Assembly: GCA_965199005.1 (NCBI GenBank)
Contig: CBDAQK010000006.1
Location: 1,178,001 to 1,242,000 of the forward strand
Source of the DNA: LMUY01 sp965199005
GTDB lineage: Bacteria > Pseudomonadota > Alphaproteobacteria > Acetobacterales > Acetobacteraceae
Direction: 5' to 3'
DNA length: 64,000 bases
Position numbers and translations under genes: made by a program. Shown here piece after piece: positions 24,131-33,137 of this stretch (the first letter of the stretch is position 1; every line of letters starts with the position of its first letter). The notes under the pieces were generated by a model. It was not told where the DNA came from, searched no databases, and saw nothing but the letters and a program-made list of their open reading frames with translations.

Positions 24131-25002
24131 TACGCCTTCTCTGCGATGCGTTCACCGAAGATGCCCTGTGGACGGACCAGCAGGACAAGCAGCAGCAAGG
24201 CGAAGGCAAAGGCGTCCTTATACGGAACGGAGATGTAGGACGCGCCCATCGTCTCCGCCACGCCCAGCGCCAGGCCGCCGATAATGGCACCGGGAATGCT
24301 GCCGAAGCCGCCGATGATGTTGGCGGCAAACGCCTTCAGCGCCACCACCGCCCCCATCTGCACGCTGACGAACAACACCGGTGCCACCAGCACCCCCGCC
24401 ACCCCGCCCAGCGCCGCGCTATAGGCGAAGGTGAACAGCACCATCAGCGCCACGGGGATGCCCAGCAGGCTCGCCATCTCCTTGTCCTGGCTGGTGGCCT
24501 GCAGCTTCTTGCCGAGAAGCGTTTTTTCGAACACCAGGTACTGCAAGAGCACCAGCAATGCGGTGATCACGATGATCGCCAGGTATTGGCTGTCGATGTA
24601 GACGTCGCCGATATCGAAGCCGTTATCGAAGATGGGCGGCAACACCTGCGGGCTGGGCCCATAGGTCGCCAACACGAAGTTCGCCAAGAATATGGACGCG
24701 CCAATCGTGCTGATGATGACCGGCAACTGCCCGCGGTGTCGCAGCGGCCAGTAGACGACACCGGCAAACAGGATGCCGAACCCCGCCATCAGCACCACCG
24801 CGATCGGGATCGCGATGAAATACGGCACACCCAAATCATTGGCAAAGATGACCATGATGTAGGCGCCCAGCATGGAGAACTCGCCTTGGGCGAAGTTCAC
24901 CACACTGGCGGCACGGATCAGCAGCACGAACCCGAGACTCACCAGGGCATAGATGCTGCCGATGCCGAGCCCCGTGAACAAGAGCTGAAGGAAAAGGCTC
25001 AA
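24130..25002 (-). CDS. livH: Branched-chain-type ABC transporter permease (LivH-like)
   Basis: A 290-residue integral membrane protein with about eight hydrophobic segments. It opens with LLFTGLGIGSIYALVSLGFVLLIRAASVVNFAQGEFSMLGAY, the conserved start of LivH permeases. The cytoplasmic coupling-loop region GKKLQATSQDKEMASLLGIP is present. It follows the substrate-binding gene by 9 bases and overlaps the start of the LivM-LivG fusion, forming the second half of the transmembrane channel. Confidence 0.93.
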   Translation of the reverse strand: MSLFLQLLFTGLGIGSIYALVSLGFVLLIRAASVVNFAQGEFSMLGAYIMVIFANDLGVPYFIAIPIAVVLMAGFGILFAGVVYWPLRHRGQLPVIISTIGASIFLANFVLATYGPSPQVLPPIFDNGFDIGDVYIDSQYLAIIVITALLVLLQYLVFEKTLLGKKLQATSQDKEMASLLGIPVALMVLFTFAYSAALGGVAGVLVAPVLFVSVQMGAVVALKAFAANIIGGFGSIPGAIIGGLALGVAETMGASYISVPYKDAFAFALLLLVLLVRPQGIFGERIAEKA

Positions 25003-25011
25003 GCCCGGGGC

Positions 25012-26148
25012 TCAGGCGGCAAAATCGATGTGCTTGTCGAAGACGATCTTGCCGCTGTCGTTTTTCACCACGTTGTAGCCATGCAGCCCATCGCCGTTTT
25101 GGTCGAAATTATACTGTCCCTCGGCGCCATCGTATCCCTTGATCGCGAGGATGGCCGTGCGGATTTTCTCAGGATCGGTCCCGCCCGCATCGGTGATGCC
25201 GCGGCATAATACGTGGATCGCGTCATACGCCCAGGAGGATTGGTTGTCCGGGTCCGTCTTGCGCACCGCCCGGTATTTCTCGGCAAAACTCTTGGCGGCC
25301 GGGCTCGAATCGACGGCGTAATCCGCGACCCCGAACGTGCCGTACAAGCTGGGCCCGGCAAGGTTCAGCGCCGAAATATTGGTGATGGAGGGTGAGCCGA
25401 CCCACGGGATTCGCACGCCGAACTGGCGCAGCTGCCGGGCGAACACGCCCAGATCGGTCTCGAAGGTGAAGTAGGAGCACAGCACATCCGCACCCGACTG
25501 CCGCACCGCCAGCGCCACCGGCGTGAAATCCGCCTGTTGGTTCGTGTAGCCCTGTACCAAAGCCGGCTCCAGGCCCGCTGCCTTCAGGGTTTCGGTGAAG
25601 GCCTTCATGCCCCCGGTGCCGAAGGCATCCGTCGAATGCACGACCGCCCATTTCTTCTTGCCCAGCGTGTCGATGCCATATTGCGCGATCACCTTGGCGG
25701 AATAGCTGTCGTTCGGGCGGCACCGGAACAGCCAGCGATTGCCCACATGCGTGAGCGCCGGGTCGGTGCCCCCGATCATCATGGGCTTGCCGACCTTCAA
25801 GGCGTCCGGCGCCATGGCCTGCACCTGGGTCGACCGGATGGAGCCGATGAACCCGACCATCGCGGGATCGCTCGACAGGCGGGAGAAGGCGAGCACGGCA
25901 CCGGGGTTGGTGGTCTGGTCGTCTTCGGTCTGGATCGTGACCTTGCGCCCGAGCACGCCTTTTTCGTTGACTTCATCCAACGCGATCTTCGCGCCGGTGC
26001 TCATGAACCCGCCTGACTCGGCGGCCGGCCCCGTCACCGGCACCGTCATGCCCAGCTTTATGGGATCCTCCGCGCGGGCCACGTAGGGCATGGCGAGCGT
26101 ACCTGCAGTAGCAAGCATCAGCGAACGACGGCTTAGCGCCATTATCAT
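25012..26148 (-). CDS. Branched-chain-type ABC transporter substrate-binding protein
   Basis: A 378-residue periplasmic binding protein of the Leu/Ile/Val type I fold. The start MIMALSRRSLMLATAGTLAMPYVARAE contains an RRS twin-arginine-like signal. The mature part begins DPIKLGMTVPVTGPAAESGG and continues with GAKIALDEVNEKGVLGRKV. It is the first gene of the aryl-CoA-ligase-linked transporter operon. Relatives near aromatic-degradation genes bind benzoate-like or other aromatic acids, so the ligand here is probably not branched-chain amino acids, but that is inferred from context only. Confidence 0.92.
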   Translation of the reverse strand: MIMALSRRSLMLATAGTLAMPYVARAEDPIKLGMTVPVTGPAAESGGFMSTGAKIALDEVNEKGVLGRKVTIQTEDDQTTNPGAVLAFSRLSSDPAMVGFIGSIRSTQVQAMAPDALKVGKPMMIGGTDPALTHVGNRWLFRCRPNDSYSAKVIAQYGIDTLGKKKWAVVHSTDAFGTGGMKAFTETLKAAGLEPALVQGYTNQQADFTPVALAVRQSGADVLCSYFTFETDLGVFARQLRQFGVRIPWVGSPSITNISALNLAGPSLYGTFGVADYAVDSSPAAKSFAEKYRAVRKTDPDNQSSWAYDAIHVLCRGITDAGGTDPEKIRTAILAIKGYDGAEGQYNFDQNGDGLHGYNVVKNDSGKIVFDKHIDFAA

Positions 26149-26251
26149 CTATCTCCCGTAGCCCCCGGATTGGTTCCGGATCTTGGACGGCGCTATTCCA
26201 CGCACAGCGCTCGGATAAATTCAAGTCGCGCCTCTCGGGCGCGGCAAGGCG

Positions 26252-27334
26252 CTAAATGGCCAGGCCCACCAGCAGCGGTATCACCAACACCGCACCATAC
26301 ACCCAATCCAGCACCAGCGGCCGGCGCATCACGCGGCGGAGGCTTCCCAGCAGGGCGGCGCCGGCGACAAAAGCGGCTGCAACCTGCCAAAAATCCCAGT
26401 CATCCGGCAGCCAGTCATCCGTCAGGCTGAAAGCGAATGCCAAGGCTGCCGTCACGACCGCTCCCCCGGCATACAGCGCGATGTTGAAACCGAGCGTTCC
26501 CCGCAGCCGGTCGCGGTTGCGGGCCCAGAACAGCCCCGTCACGATTCCCATGCATATCCCGAGCAGCAACACCTGGCCGGCGGGGTGCGGCCCATAGCTG
26601 AGGTCCAGCTCCGCCTCCAACGGCCGGATCGGGTCGATCCGGGTTTCGAACGCGTACCACGCATACTCCACCACCGCCGTCAGCACCGCCGCAACCACGC
26701 CCAGGCCCAAAATCGGCAACGGCGACCGGTCCGGGCCAGACGGCAACAGGCGCCATCCCATCATCCAAATGAAAACCCCCGCCATCAACGTAGCCTCGGC
26801 CACATCCGCCTTCGATTGCAGGAAGAAATGCAGCGTCGCCAACGCCGCCAGGGCGTAGACGACCCGGTGGATCCGCTTCCAATCATGCCCAAGCGTCCGC
26901 AGCGCGCGGTCGGTGGAGGTCGCGCCCAGGAAGGATAGCCCCACCAGCGCCACAAACCCGACTTCCAGGTAGAACCGGAGCAAGATTTCCGACGCTACGG
27001 TGGTCATCCGCCAATTTTCGTCCGCGCAGTACAGGGTAATGTGGGCAAGGCCGTAGAACAGCGCCGTCAGCCCCAGTTGGCGCCGCACCAGGACCAACCG
27101 GTGCCAATTGAAGATGGCGCGCGCCGGGCTGGCCATCAGCGAGATCAGCAGGAACCTGATGCCCCATAGGCCCGTCTGATGGATCGCCTCGGTGATTGGG
27201 CGCGCGCCCAACTGGTGGGTCAGTAGCGCAAAGGCGAGCCAGGCGCCTGGCGCGATCTCCGACACCAACACGGCGGTCTTCAGCCAGGAGAAGCGGCCCG
27301 ACCGGTCATGCCAGGGCCACGGCGTCTTTTGCAT
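26252..27334 (-). CDS. MsrQ/YedZ-like haem membrane protein with extended C-terminus
   Basis: From the ATG at 27334 the protein has 360 residues. The first 200 match the ferric-reductase-like MsrQ family, which passes electrons to the periplasmic methionine-sulfoxide reductase MsrP. Landmarks are WPWHDRSGRFSWLK, ARPITEAIHQTGLW, and histidines 98, 156 and 169 that fit the haem ligands. Typical MsrQ proteins end near residue 200-220. Here about 150 more residues follow with roughly four hydrophobic segments of no family I recognise. No msrP gene is adjacent. Longer starts at 27397 (ATG) or 27418 (TTG, with GAGG upstream) are possible. Confidence 0.8.
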   Translation of the reverse strand: MQKTPWPWHDRSGRFSWLKTAVLVSEIAPGAWLAFALLTHQLGARPITEAIHQTGLWGIRFLLISLMASPARAIFNWHRLVLVRRQLGLTALFYGLAHITLYCADENWRMTTVASEILLRFYLEVGFVALVGLSFLGATSTDRALRTLGHDWKRIHRVVYALAALATLHFFLQSKADVAEATLMAGVFIWMMGWRLLPSGPDRSPLPILGLGVVAAVLTAVVEYAWYAFETRIDPIRPLEAELDLSYGPHPAGQVLLLGICMGIVTGLFWARNRDRLRGTLGFNIALYAGGAVVTAALAFAFSLTDDWLPDDWDFWQVAAAFVAGAALLGSLRRVMRRPLVLDWVYGAVLVIPLLVGLAI

Positions 27335-27428
27335 CGCGTGGGTTGAGCGTGGCCGCCTCGGGTTCACGCGCTCTCTCACCTGGGCCTCCCCGGCCATGGC
27401 CCCGCGATCTTCGCTCAAACAACAGCCC

Positions 27429-27995
27429 TCACGGATGGTCGCCGGATACGTGGCGGAACCCTTCGGGCGGAATAAAGGCAGCCAGGTCCTGTGGCCCGTA
27501 CTTCACCGTGACCGCCTCCAGCAAGACATGGCCCGACTGGCTGGCGCGTAGCATGACGCCGTCGGGCGTGAGGCAAATCAGCGTCGGCTGACCGGCAGCA
27601 TCGTCGGTCTGCCAATCCGTGCACGCCAGGCCAGCAACGTGTCCCTCGCTGCCCCGGACATACTCCCCACCGGGCGCCCCCGGCAGCCCGGGGCCGGCGG
27701 TGGAGACATCCAGCACGGCGCGGTCCGCTGGCTTGACCACCGCCATCCGTTTCGCCCGGTAGTCCACGATCATGTACAGCCCGCCCGTGGGGGGATCCAC
27801 CCGCAAACGCCCGCCCGCCACCGACCAGCGCATGCGCTGGGTCAGGGCGGGTGCGCCATCCTTCGGCGAGGCGATCGCATAGGTTACGTCCACATCCCGC
27901 TGCGGCGTGATCGGCGGGTGTTCCGCAGCCATCACGCCATGGACCATCAGGATCGGGGCCGCCAGCACGCCCAGCAGCCGCAACTGGAGTTTCAT
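27429..27995 (-). CDS. Exported protein of unknown function, paralogue B of a tandem pair
   Basis: This 188-residue protein has a cleavable signal peptide (MKLQLRLLGVLAAPILMVHGVMAAE). Its mature part shares order and spacing with the gene before it: RMRWSVAGGRLRVDPPTGGLYMIVDYRAKRMAVVKPADRAVLD, GHVAGLACTDW, CLTPDGVMLRAS, and a C-terminal PPEG. The layout resembles DUF4412-type periplasmic proteins, but I do not assign a function. The ATG overlaps the upstream stop (ATGA), so both are made together. A single conserved cysteine pair (CTDW, CLTPDG) may form a disulfide. Confidence 0.82.
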   Translation of the reverse strand: MKLQLRLLGVLAAPILMVHGVMAAEHPPITPQRDVDVTYAIASPKDGAPALTQRMRWSVAGGRLRVDPPTGGLYMIVDYRAKRMAVVKPADRAVLDVSTAGPGLPGAPGGEYVRGSEGHVAGLACTDWQTDDAAGQPTLICLTPDGVMLRASQSGHVLLEAVTVKYGPQDLAAFIPPEGFRHVSGDHP

Positions 27996-28579
27996 TTGCC
28001 CATCAGCGGCAGGCGGAAATAACCCTCGGGCGGGCTGAACTGGCCCGGCGGCAACGGTCCGCGTGCCACCGACACAGCCTTCACGTCGCCCGCTTGTCCG
28101 TTGTACCGCCCCTCTGCCCGCAGCACGATGCCGTCCGCAGTGACGCACCCTGTGCCCTCCACCCGCGGCGACTGCACTGCCCATTCGGTGCATTCCAATC
28201 CCAGCAGGTGGCTGGTGCCCTTTCGGGTGAAGCGGGCGTCCGACCCCGCGAGCAAGGTCTGCGGATCACCCATCCGAAGGCGCAATTCCAGCACCGAGGT
28301 TTGCGCCGGAAAGACCACATCGGCAAGCCGCCGCGACAGGTCGGCGATGGCGTAGACCGGGCCGCCCAACGGTTCGGCCCGTAGGCGCTGGCCCGTCGCG
28401 TCCCATTCCAGGCGCACCCCGTCCGGCGCGCCGCCCGGGATTTGCGCAGCGGCGGCACCGCCCACGCGATACAGCACGTTGGCATCGGCATTGGGGATCA
28501 ACCGGGGTTGCGCCCAAGCGGCGCCGGGCGTCGCCAGCAACCAAGCCAGCGCAACCCACCTCAAGCCCGGCCACTCCAT
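27992..28579 (-). CDS. Exported protein of unknown function, paralogue A of a tandem pair
   Basis: A 195-residue protein with a signal peptide ending at about AAWAQ (residue 24). The mature part has the same blocks as its downstream neighbour: VRLEWDATGQRLRAEPLGGPVYAIADLSRRLADVVFPAQTSVLE, HLLGLECTEW, GCVTADGIVLRAEG and FSPPEGYF. Two cysteines are conserved with the paralogue. It overlaps aat by 19 bases and the next gene by 4. The pair looks like an old tandem duplication of one periplasmic protein. The function is unknown. Confidence 0.82.
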   Translation of the reverse strand: MEWPGLRWVALAWLLATPGAAWAQPRLIPNADANVLYRVGGAAAAQIPGGAPDGVRLEWDATGQRLRAEPLGGPVYAIADLSRRLADVVFPAQTSVLELRLRMGDPQTLLAGSDARFTRKGTSHLLGLECTEWAVQSPRVEGTGCVTADGIVLRAEGRYNGQAGDVKAVSVARGPLPPGQFSPPEGYFRLPLMGK

Positions 28580-29244
28580 GCGTTGACCAAGTCCCGTTTC
28601 GCCATCGATCGAATCTCAGCCTCCACCGTGGCGCTATCTGCCTGCCAATGGCCTGCTTCGTCTACCGCTTCGGCAAGCAGCGCCTTGTAACGTTCACGCG
28701 GGATTTCCTCCGTGCCGAATTGCTGAAGATGGGAGGTCACGAATTGGGTGTCCAGCAGCCGGTATCCACCAACCCGAAGCCTGGCCACGAGATGCACCAA
28801 TGCCACCTTGGAGGCGTCGCGGGCGGTACTGAACATACTCTCGCCAAAGAACGCGCCACCTAGGCTCACGCCATATAGCCCGCCGACGAGCACGCCGCCC
28901 GCCCGGCACTCGACGCTATGCGCGTATCCCATCCGATGGAGTTCGCCGAACAGCCGCTCGATATCGCGGTTGATCCAGGTATCCTCGCGCCCCGGCATCG
29001 CCGCGGCACAGGCGGCGATGACGGCGGGAAAGTCCCCGTCGACGGCCACCTCGTACGGTCCGCGCAACACTGTGCGCAACAGGCGCTTCGGCACGTGGAA
29101 CCGGTCCAGCGGCAGGATGCCGCGGAACTCGGGGTCCAACCAATACAACCGGTTGCCACGGCGCGTTTCGGCCATGGGAAAGAGCCCGACGCGATAGGCG
29201 CGGAGCAACAGCTCGGGCGTGACCTCCACGGTGCGTCGCGACAT
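28561..29244 (-). CDS. aat: Leucyl/phenylalanyl-tRNA-protein transferase
   Basis: Aat adds Leu or Phe from aminoacyl-tRNA to proteins with N-terminal Arg or Lys, marking them for ClpS/ClpAP degradation in the N-end rule pathway. The protein has 227 residues from the ATG at 29244. It shows the family blocks ELLLRAYRVGLFPMAE, YWLDPEFRGILPLDRFHVPKRL, GGLYGVSLGGAFFGESMFS and RDASKVALVHLVARL. A start six codons earlier is possible. The gene heads the minus-strand run with the tandem exported proteins. Confidence 0.95.
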   Translation of the reverse strand: MSRRTVEVTPELLLRAYRVGLFPMAETRRGNRLYWLDPEFRGILPLDRFHVPKRLLRTVLRGPYEVAVDGDFPAVIAACAAAMPGREDTWINRDIERLFGELHRMGYAHSVECRAGGVLVGGLYGVSLGGAFFGESMFSTARDASKVALVHLVARLRVGGYRLLDTQFVTSHLQQFGTEEIPRERYKALLAEAVDEAGHWQADSATVEAEIRSMAKRDLVNAWSGRA

Positions 29245-29306
29245 GAGGCGCAACGCTACCATGCCTCCGTCGTCGGTTCACGTGTCAAACCGTGCATGTC
29301 ACGGCA

Positions 29307-30113
29307 CTACAAATCCAACGTCACCGAGACGGGGACGTGGTCGGAGGATTGCGGCCAATCCCGCGCATCCTTCAGCACCGTCATATCCCGCAGGCCAGGC
29401 ACCAAATCCGGCGTGACCCATACATGGTCCAGCCGCCGGCCCCGATTCGACAGGCGCCAGTCCCGGTTGCGGTAGGACCACCACGTGTAAAGTTTCTCCT
29501 CCGCCGGTACAAAGTGGCGCAAGGCATCGTACCAGCCCGCCCGCTGCCAGGCCAGCATATGCTCCACTTCGACCGGGGTGTGGCTGACGACGGTCAGAAG
29601 CTGCTTGTGGCTCCAAACGTCCTGCTCCAGCGGGGCGATGTTGAGGTCACCCACCAACACTGCCCGGCGTAGCCGCGTTCTTGCAGCAAACCAGTGGGTC
29701 GCTTCGCCGACAAAGGCCAGCTTGTGCGCAAACTTCACGTTGACCGCCGGGTCGGGGACGTCGCCCCCGGCTGGGACATAGAAATCGTGCAGTTCCAGCG
29801 GCCCAGACGGCAAGTGCAACGCGACTTGCAAATGCCGGCAATCGCCCTTCTCGCACCAATCCGGCGCATCAAGATCTGGGATAAGCGGAATACGCGACAG
29901 GATTGCCACGCCATTGTACCCCTTCATGCCCCGCCGCGCGACATAGGGGTAGCCTAGCGCGGGTGGCCCGGCATCCGGAAACAGCTCATCCGGAACCTTC
30001 GTCTCCTGCAGGCAGATGACGTCTGGGTCCAACGCGGCCACCAGCCGCTCAAGTAGCGGGAGCCGCAGCCGAAGCGAATTGATGTTCCAGGTGGCGATTC
30101 GCAGCGTGGTCAT
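29307..30113 (-). CDS. xth: Exodeoxyribonuclease III
   Basis: This 268-residue enzyme of the endonuclease/exonuclease/phosphatase superfamily is an AP endonuclease and 3'-5' exonuclease in base excision repair. Catalytic blocks are visible: IATWNINSLRLRL, the glutamate in VICLQETKV, GDLNIAP, RRLDHVWVT and the terminal SSDHVPVSV. The ATG at 30113 opens straight into the domain. A longer frame to 30290 has no similarity and runs into the promoter region of the divergent transporter operon. Confidence 0.95.
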   Translation of the reverse strand: MTTLRIATWNINSLRLRLPLLERLVAALDPDVICLQETKVPDELFPDAGPPALGYPYVARRGMKGYNGVAILSRIPLIPDLDAPDWCEKGDCRHLQVALHLPSGPLELHDFYVPAGGDVPDPAVNVKFAHKLAFVGEATHWFAARTRLRRAVLVGDLNIAPLEQDVWSHKQLLTVVSHTPVEVEHMLAWQRAGWYDALRHFVPAEEKLYTWWSYRNRDWRLSNRGRRLDHVWVTPDLVPGLRDMTVLKDARDWPQSSDHVPVSVTLDL

Positions 30114-30234
30114 GCCGCCATCTTGGCCGCCCGGCTGCCGGCCGCCAAACGGGTCTTTGTTACACAATCCTTGACCGCGTGGTCGGTTCGGATAGAAGTC
30201 CTCGCAATTCGACACCCCGGGATAGGAAACATCC

Positions 30235-31353
30235 ATGAACCGCAGGCACTTCCTTGCAGCCATCGCTGGCGTGCTCGCGCTGGCCGGCACGGCGCACGCG
30301 CAGGAGCCTGTGCAGCTCGGCTCGATCGAAATCCTGTCCGGCCCGAATGCCGCCTACGGGGTCGCGATCAAGTCCGGCATGGAGTTGGCGCTGGACGAGG
30401 TCAACGCAAAGGGCGTTCTCGGCGGCCGCAAGATCGTCCTCACCGTCGAGGATAGCGCGGCTGACAAGGACCAGGCGATCAACGCAGCCCGCAAACTGAT
30501 CGGCCGCGACAAGGTGGTGGCGATCATCGGGCCAACCCTGTCGAACGAAATGTTTGCCGTCGGCCCCGTCGCTAATGAGCGCAAAATACCGATTCTGGGC
30601 ACTTCCACCACGGCCAGCGGCATCACCGCGATGGGGCCGTATGTGTTTCGCACCTCGCTGCCAGAAAGCGACGTGATTCCCGTGACGTTGAAAGCGGCGA
30701 TCAGCCGGGGCGTGAAGACGATCGCCCTGATGTACGCCAATGACGACGCCTTCTCCAAATCCGGCTACGACGTGATGAAGGCCGCCGCGGAGAAGTCCGG
30801 GCTGAAGATCGTCGACATCGAAAGCTTCGGCAGCAAGGACACTGATTTCTCGGCACAGTTGACCAAGATCAAGCAACTGAAGCCGGATGCCATCGGCGTG
30901 TCCGCGCTTGTGGAGCCCGTCTCGGGTGTCCTGCTCGCCGCCCGGCAGCTTGGGTTCGGGCCAGAGACGCTGTTCATCGGCGGCAATGGCAGCAATTCAC
31001 CCAAGCTGGGCGAGATAGCGGGCAAGGCGGCGGATGGGCTGCTCGTCGGCAGCCCCTGGTTCGTGGGCAAGCCCACGCCGGTGAATGTGAAGTTCGTCGC
31101 TGATTTCGAGAAGAAGTACAGCAAGGAACCCGACCAATTCGCCGCCCAGGCCTATGACGCCCTAAAGATCATGGCCGCCGCCATTGACCGCGCCGGCGCA
31201 GCGGACCCGGTGAAGGTTCGCGACGCCCTGATGCAGACCAAATTCGATGGCGTCATGGGCCCGTTCTCCTTCACCCCCGGCCGTGACCCGGCGTCGACCG
31301 AGGGCGTGGTGGTGCTGGTCATGCAGGGTGGTAAGTTCGTCATCGCCCCCTGA
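30235..31353 (+). CDS. Branched-chain amino acid ABC transporter substrate-binding protein
   Basis: A 372-residue periplasmic type I binding protein that heads a complete five-gene operon. The signal MNRRHFLAAIAGVLALAGTAHAQ has a twin-arginine look and a clear cleavage site after residue 23. The mature start EPVQLGSIEILSGPNAAYG and the block LALDEVNAKGVLGGRKI are typical. The upstream gap to xth (121 bases) contains TTGACC near 30171 and GATAGA 16-17 bases further on, a possible promoter. The ligand is likely a branched-chain or related amino acid, unproven. Confidence 0.93.
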   Translation: MNRRHFLAAIAGVLALAGTAHAQEPVQLGSIEILSGPNAAYGVAIKSGMELALDEVNAKGVLGGRKIVLTVEDSAADKDQAINAARKLIGRDKVVAIIGPTLSNEMFAVGPVANERKIPILGTSTTASGITAMGPYVFRTSLPESDVIPVTLKAAISRGVKTIALMYANDDAFSKSGYDVMKAAAEKSGLKIVDIESFGSKDTDFSAQLTKIKQLKPDAIGVSALVEPVSGVLLAARQLGFGPETLFIGGNGSNSPKLGEIAGKAADGLLVGSPWFVGKPTPVNVKFVADFEKKYSKEPDQFAAQAYDALKIMAAAIDRAGAADPVKVRDALMQTKFDGVMGPFSFTPGRDPASTEGVVVLVMQGGKFVIAP

Positions 31354-31391
31354 TGTTCGACGGGTGCCCCGCCGCGTCGTAGGCTGAAACC

Positions 31392-32273
31392 ATGCTCGCC
31401 CAACAACTCGTCAATGGCGTCCTTCTGGGCGCCACCTACGCCCTGTTTGCGCTCGGCTTTACGCTGATGTTCGGCGTGTTGAAGGTGATCAACCTCACCT
31501 ACGGGTTCTATTTTTCCGCGGGGGCGCTCGTCGCGTTGTGGCTGGTGCGATCGCTCGGGTTCGGTATCTGGACCGCCCTGCCCCTGGCCGCGATTGCTGC
31601 CGGCGTCATTGCCGTCGTCGTCGACTGGCTGCTGCTGACGCGGATCCGCACCACGCCGGGTGCGGAGCTGACATCGCTGATGGTGACGCTGGGTGCGGTC
31701 TTGGCGCTGTATTCTGCGCTCACGGCATGGCTCGGCTCCGACATCAGGCGGCTTCCCCCCGGCGCCCTCAGTGGCGAGGCGCTGCAACTGGGCCGGGTGC
31801 GGGTGACGCTGGCCCAATTGCTGATCCTGGCGGCCGTCGCGGTGCTGATCGTGGCGTTGGTGTGGCTGCTGCGCGGCACCAAGCTCGGGCTGGCGATCCG
31901 CGCCATGGCGGACCGGCCGGATGCCGCGGAACTGATGGGCATCGACACGTTCCGCGCGGCCGCCATCGTGTCCTTCCTGTCCGGGTGCCTGGCCGGCGCT
32001 GGCGGCGTCCTGATCGGGCTGCAACGCAATGCGATCAACCCCTATATGGGCGAGGAGATGATGCTGCGTGGGTTCGTCGTCATCATCGTTGGCGGGCTGG
32101 GTGACATCAGGGGGGCCGTGATCGCTGGGATGCTGCTGGGGTTGCTGGAGGTCATGACCGCCGGCTACGTCAGCTCCAATCTGAAGGAAGCCGTGGCGTT
32201 CCTGGTGCTCGTCGCGGTGTTATGGACCCGGCCATCCGGACTATTCGGCCGCGCGGTGACCCGCCGTGCTTGA
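31392..32273 (+). CDS. livH: Branched-chain amino acid ABC transporter permease LivH
   Basis: A 293-residue membrane protein with about eight hydrophobic segments. It starts MLAQQLVNGVLLGATYALFALGFTLMFGVLKVINLTYGF and has the LivH coupling region GLAIRAMADRPDAAELMGIDTFR. It sits 38 bases after the binding-protein gene. Together with the next gene it forms the transmembrane pore. Confidence 0.94.
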   Translation: MLAQQLVNGVLLGATYALFALGFTLMFGVLKVINLTYGFYFSAGALVALWLVRSLGFGIWTALPLAAIAAGVIAVVVDWLLLTRIRTTPGAELTSLMVTLGAVLALYSALTAWLGSDIRRLPPGALSGEALQLGRVRVTLAQLLILAAVAVLIVALVWLLRGTKLGLAIRAMADRPDAAELMGIDTFRAAAIVSFLSGCLAGAGGVLIGLQRNAINPYMGEEMMLRGFVVIIVGGLGDIRGAVIAGMLLGLLEVMTAGYVSSNLKEAVAFLVLVAVLWTRPSGLFGRAVTRRA

Positions 32274-32288
32274 TCTCTGGGTGCGCCC

Positions 32289-33137
32289 ATGACCATCCCG
32301 CCCTGGCTGGACGACTTCCTCTGGACCTACGGCAACCTCGTCCATTCCCTGGGCGTGAACGGCCTGCTGGCGCTGTCGATGTATGTCGTCCTCGCCGTCG
32401 GGCAACTCTCGCTCGGCCAGGCGGCGTTCATGGGCCTGGGCGCCTACTCCTCCGCACTCATGACGCTGTCGCTCGGCTGGCCGTTCTGGCTGGTGCTGCC
32501 GCTATCGGTCGTCACGCCAGTCGTCTTCGCCCTCGTCATCGGTCTGCCGACACTCCGCCTCTCCGGCGTCTATCTCGCCATCGCCACCATCGGGCTGGGT
32601 GAGGTGCTGCGCGCCGTCTACATCAACGTCGACCTGTTCGGTGGCGCCTTGGGCCTTTCCGGCATTCCCGAGAGCGCGGACAACACCATCATCTATGGCC
32701 TGCTGATCGTCGCTATCGTGGCCCTCTGGCTGGTCGGCCGCAGCGGGATCGGCCGTGCGATGGAAGCGATGCGGGAGGACGAGACGGCCGCTGCCGTCAT
32801 GGGCGTCAATCTGCTGCGGTATAAAATGGGTGCGCTGGTCGCTTCGGCGGTCTTGGCCGGCTTGGCGGGCTGCCTCAACGCGCACGTCTCCTCCTTCATC
32901 GGCCCCGGCGAGTATGGCTTTGAACCTGCCGTCACCATCCTGTCCTATGCCCTGCTCGGCGGCATCGGCACCCCGATCGCTCCCGTGGCCGGGGCCTTCA
33001 TCCTCACTCTGCTGCCCGAGTTGCTGCGCGGCCTATCCGATCTGCGGCTGGTGCTGAACGGACTTATCATCGTGGTCGCCGTGCTGTTCCTCCCCGGTGG
33101 GTTGCTGCCCTTTCGGCTGCGGCGGCGCGCTGCGTGA
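32289..33137 (+). CDS. livM: Branched-chain amino acid ABC transporter permease LivM
   Basis: A 282-residue LivM-type permease with the motif VGQLSLGQAAFMGLGAYSSAL near residues 36-56. The coupling loop reads GRAMEAMREDETAAAVMGVNLLRYK. Its stop (TGA) overlaps the GTG start of livG, so translation is coupled. Unlike the first transporter in the window, the permease and ATPase are separate genes here. Confidence 0.94.
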   Translation: MTIPPWLDDFLWTYGNLVHSLGVNGLLALSMYVVLAVGQLSLGQAAFMGLGAYSSALMTLSLGWPFWLVLPLSVVTPVVFALVIGLPTLRLSGVYLAIATIGLGEVLRAVYINVDLFGGALGLSGIPESADNTIIYGLLIVAIVALWLVGRSGIGRAMEAMREDETAAAVMGVNLLRYKMGALVASAVLAGLAGCLNAHVSSFIGPGEYGFEPAVTILSYALLGGIGTPIAPVAGAFILTLLPELLRGLSDLRLVLNGLIIVVAVLFLPGGLLPFRLRRRAA

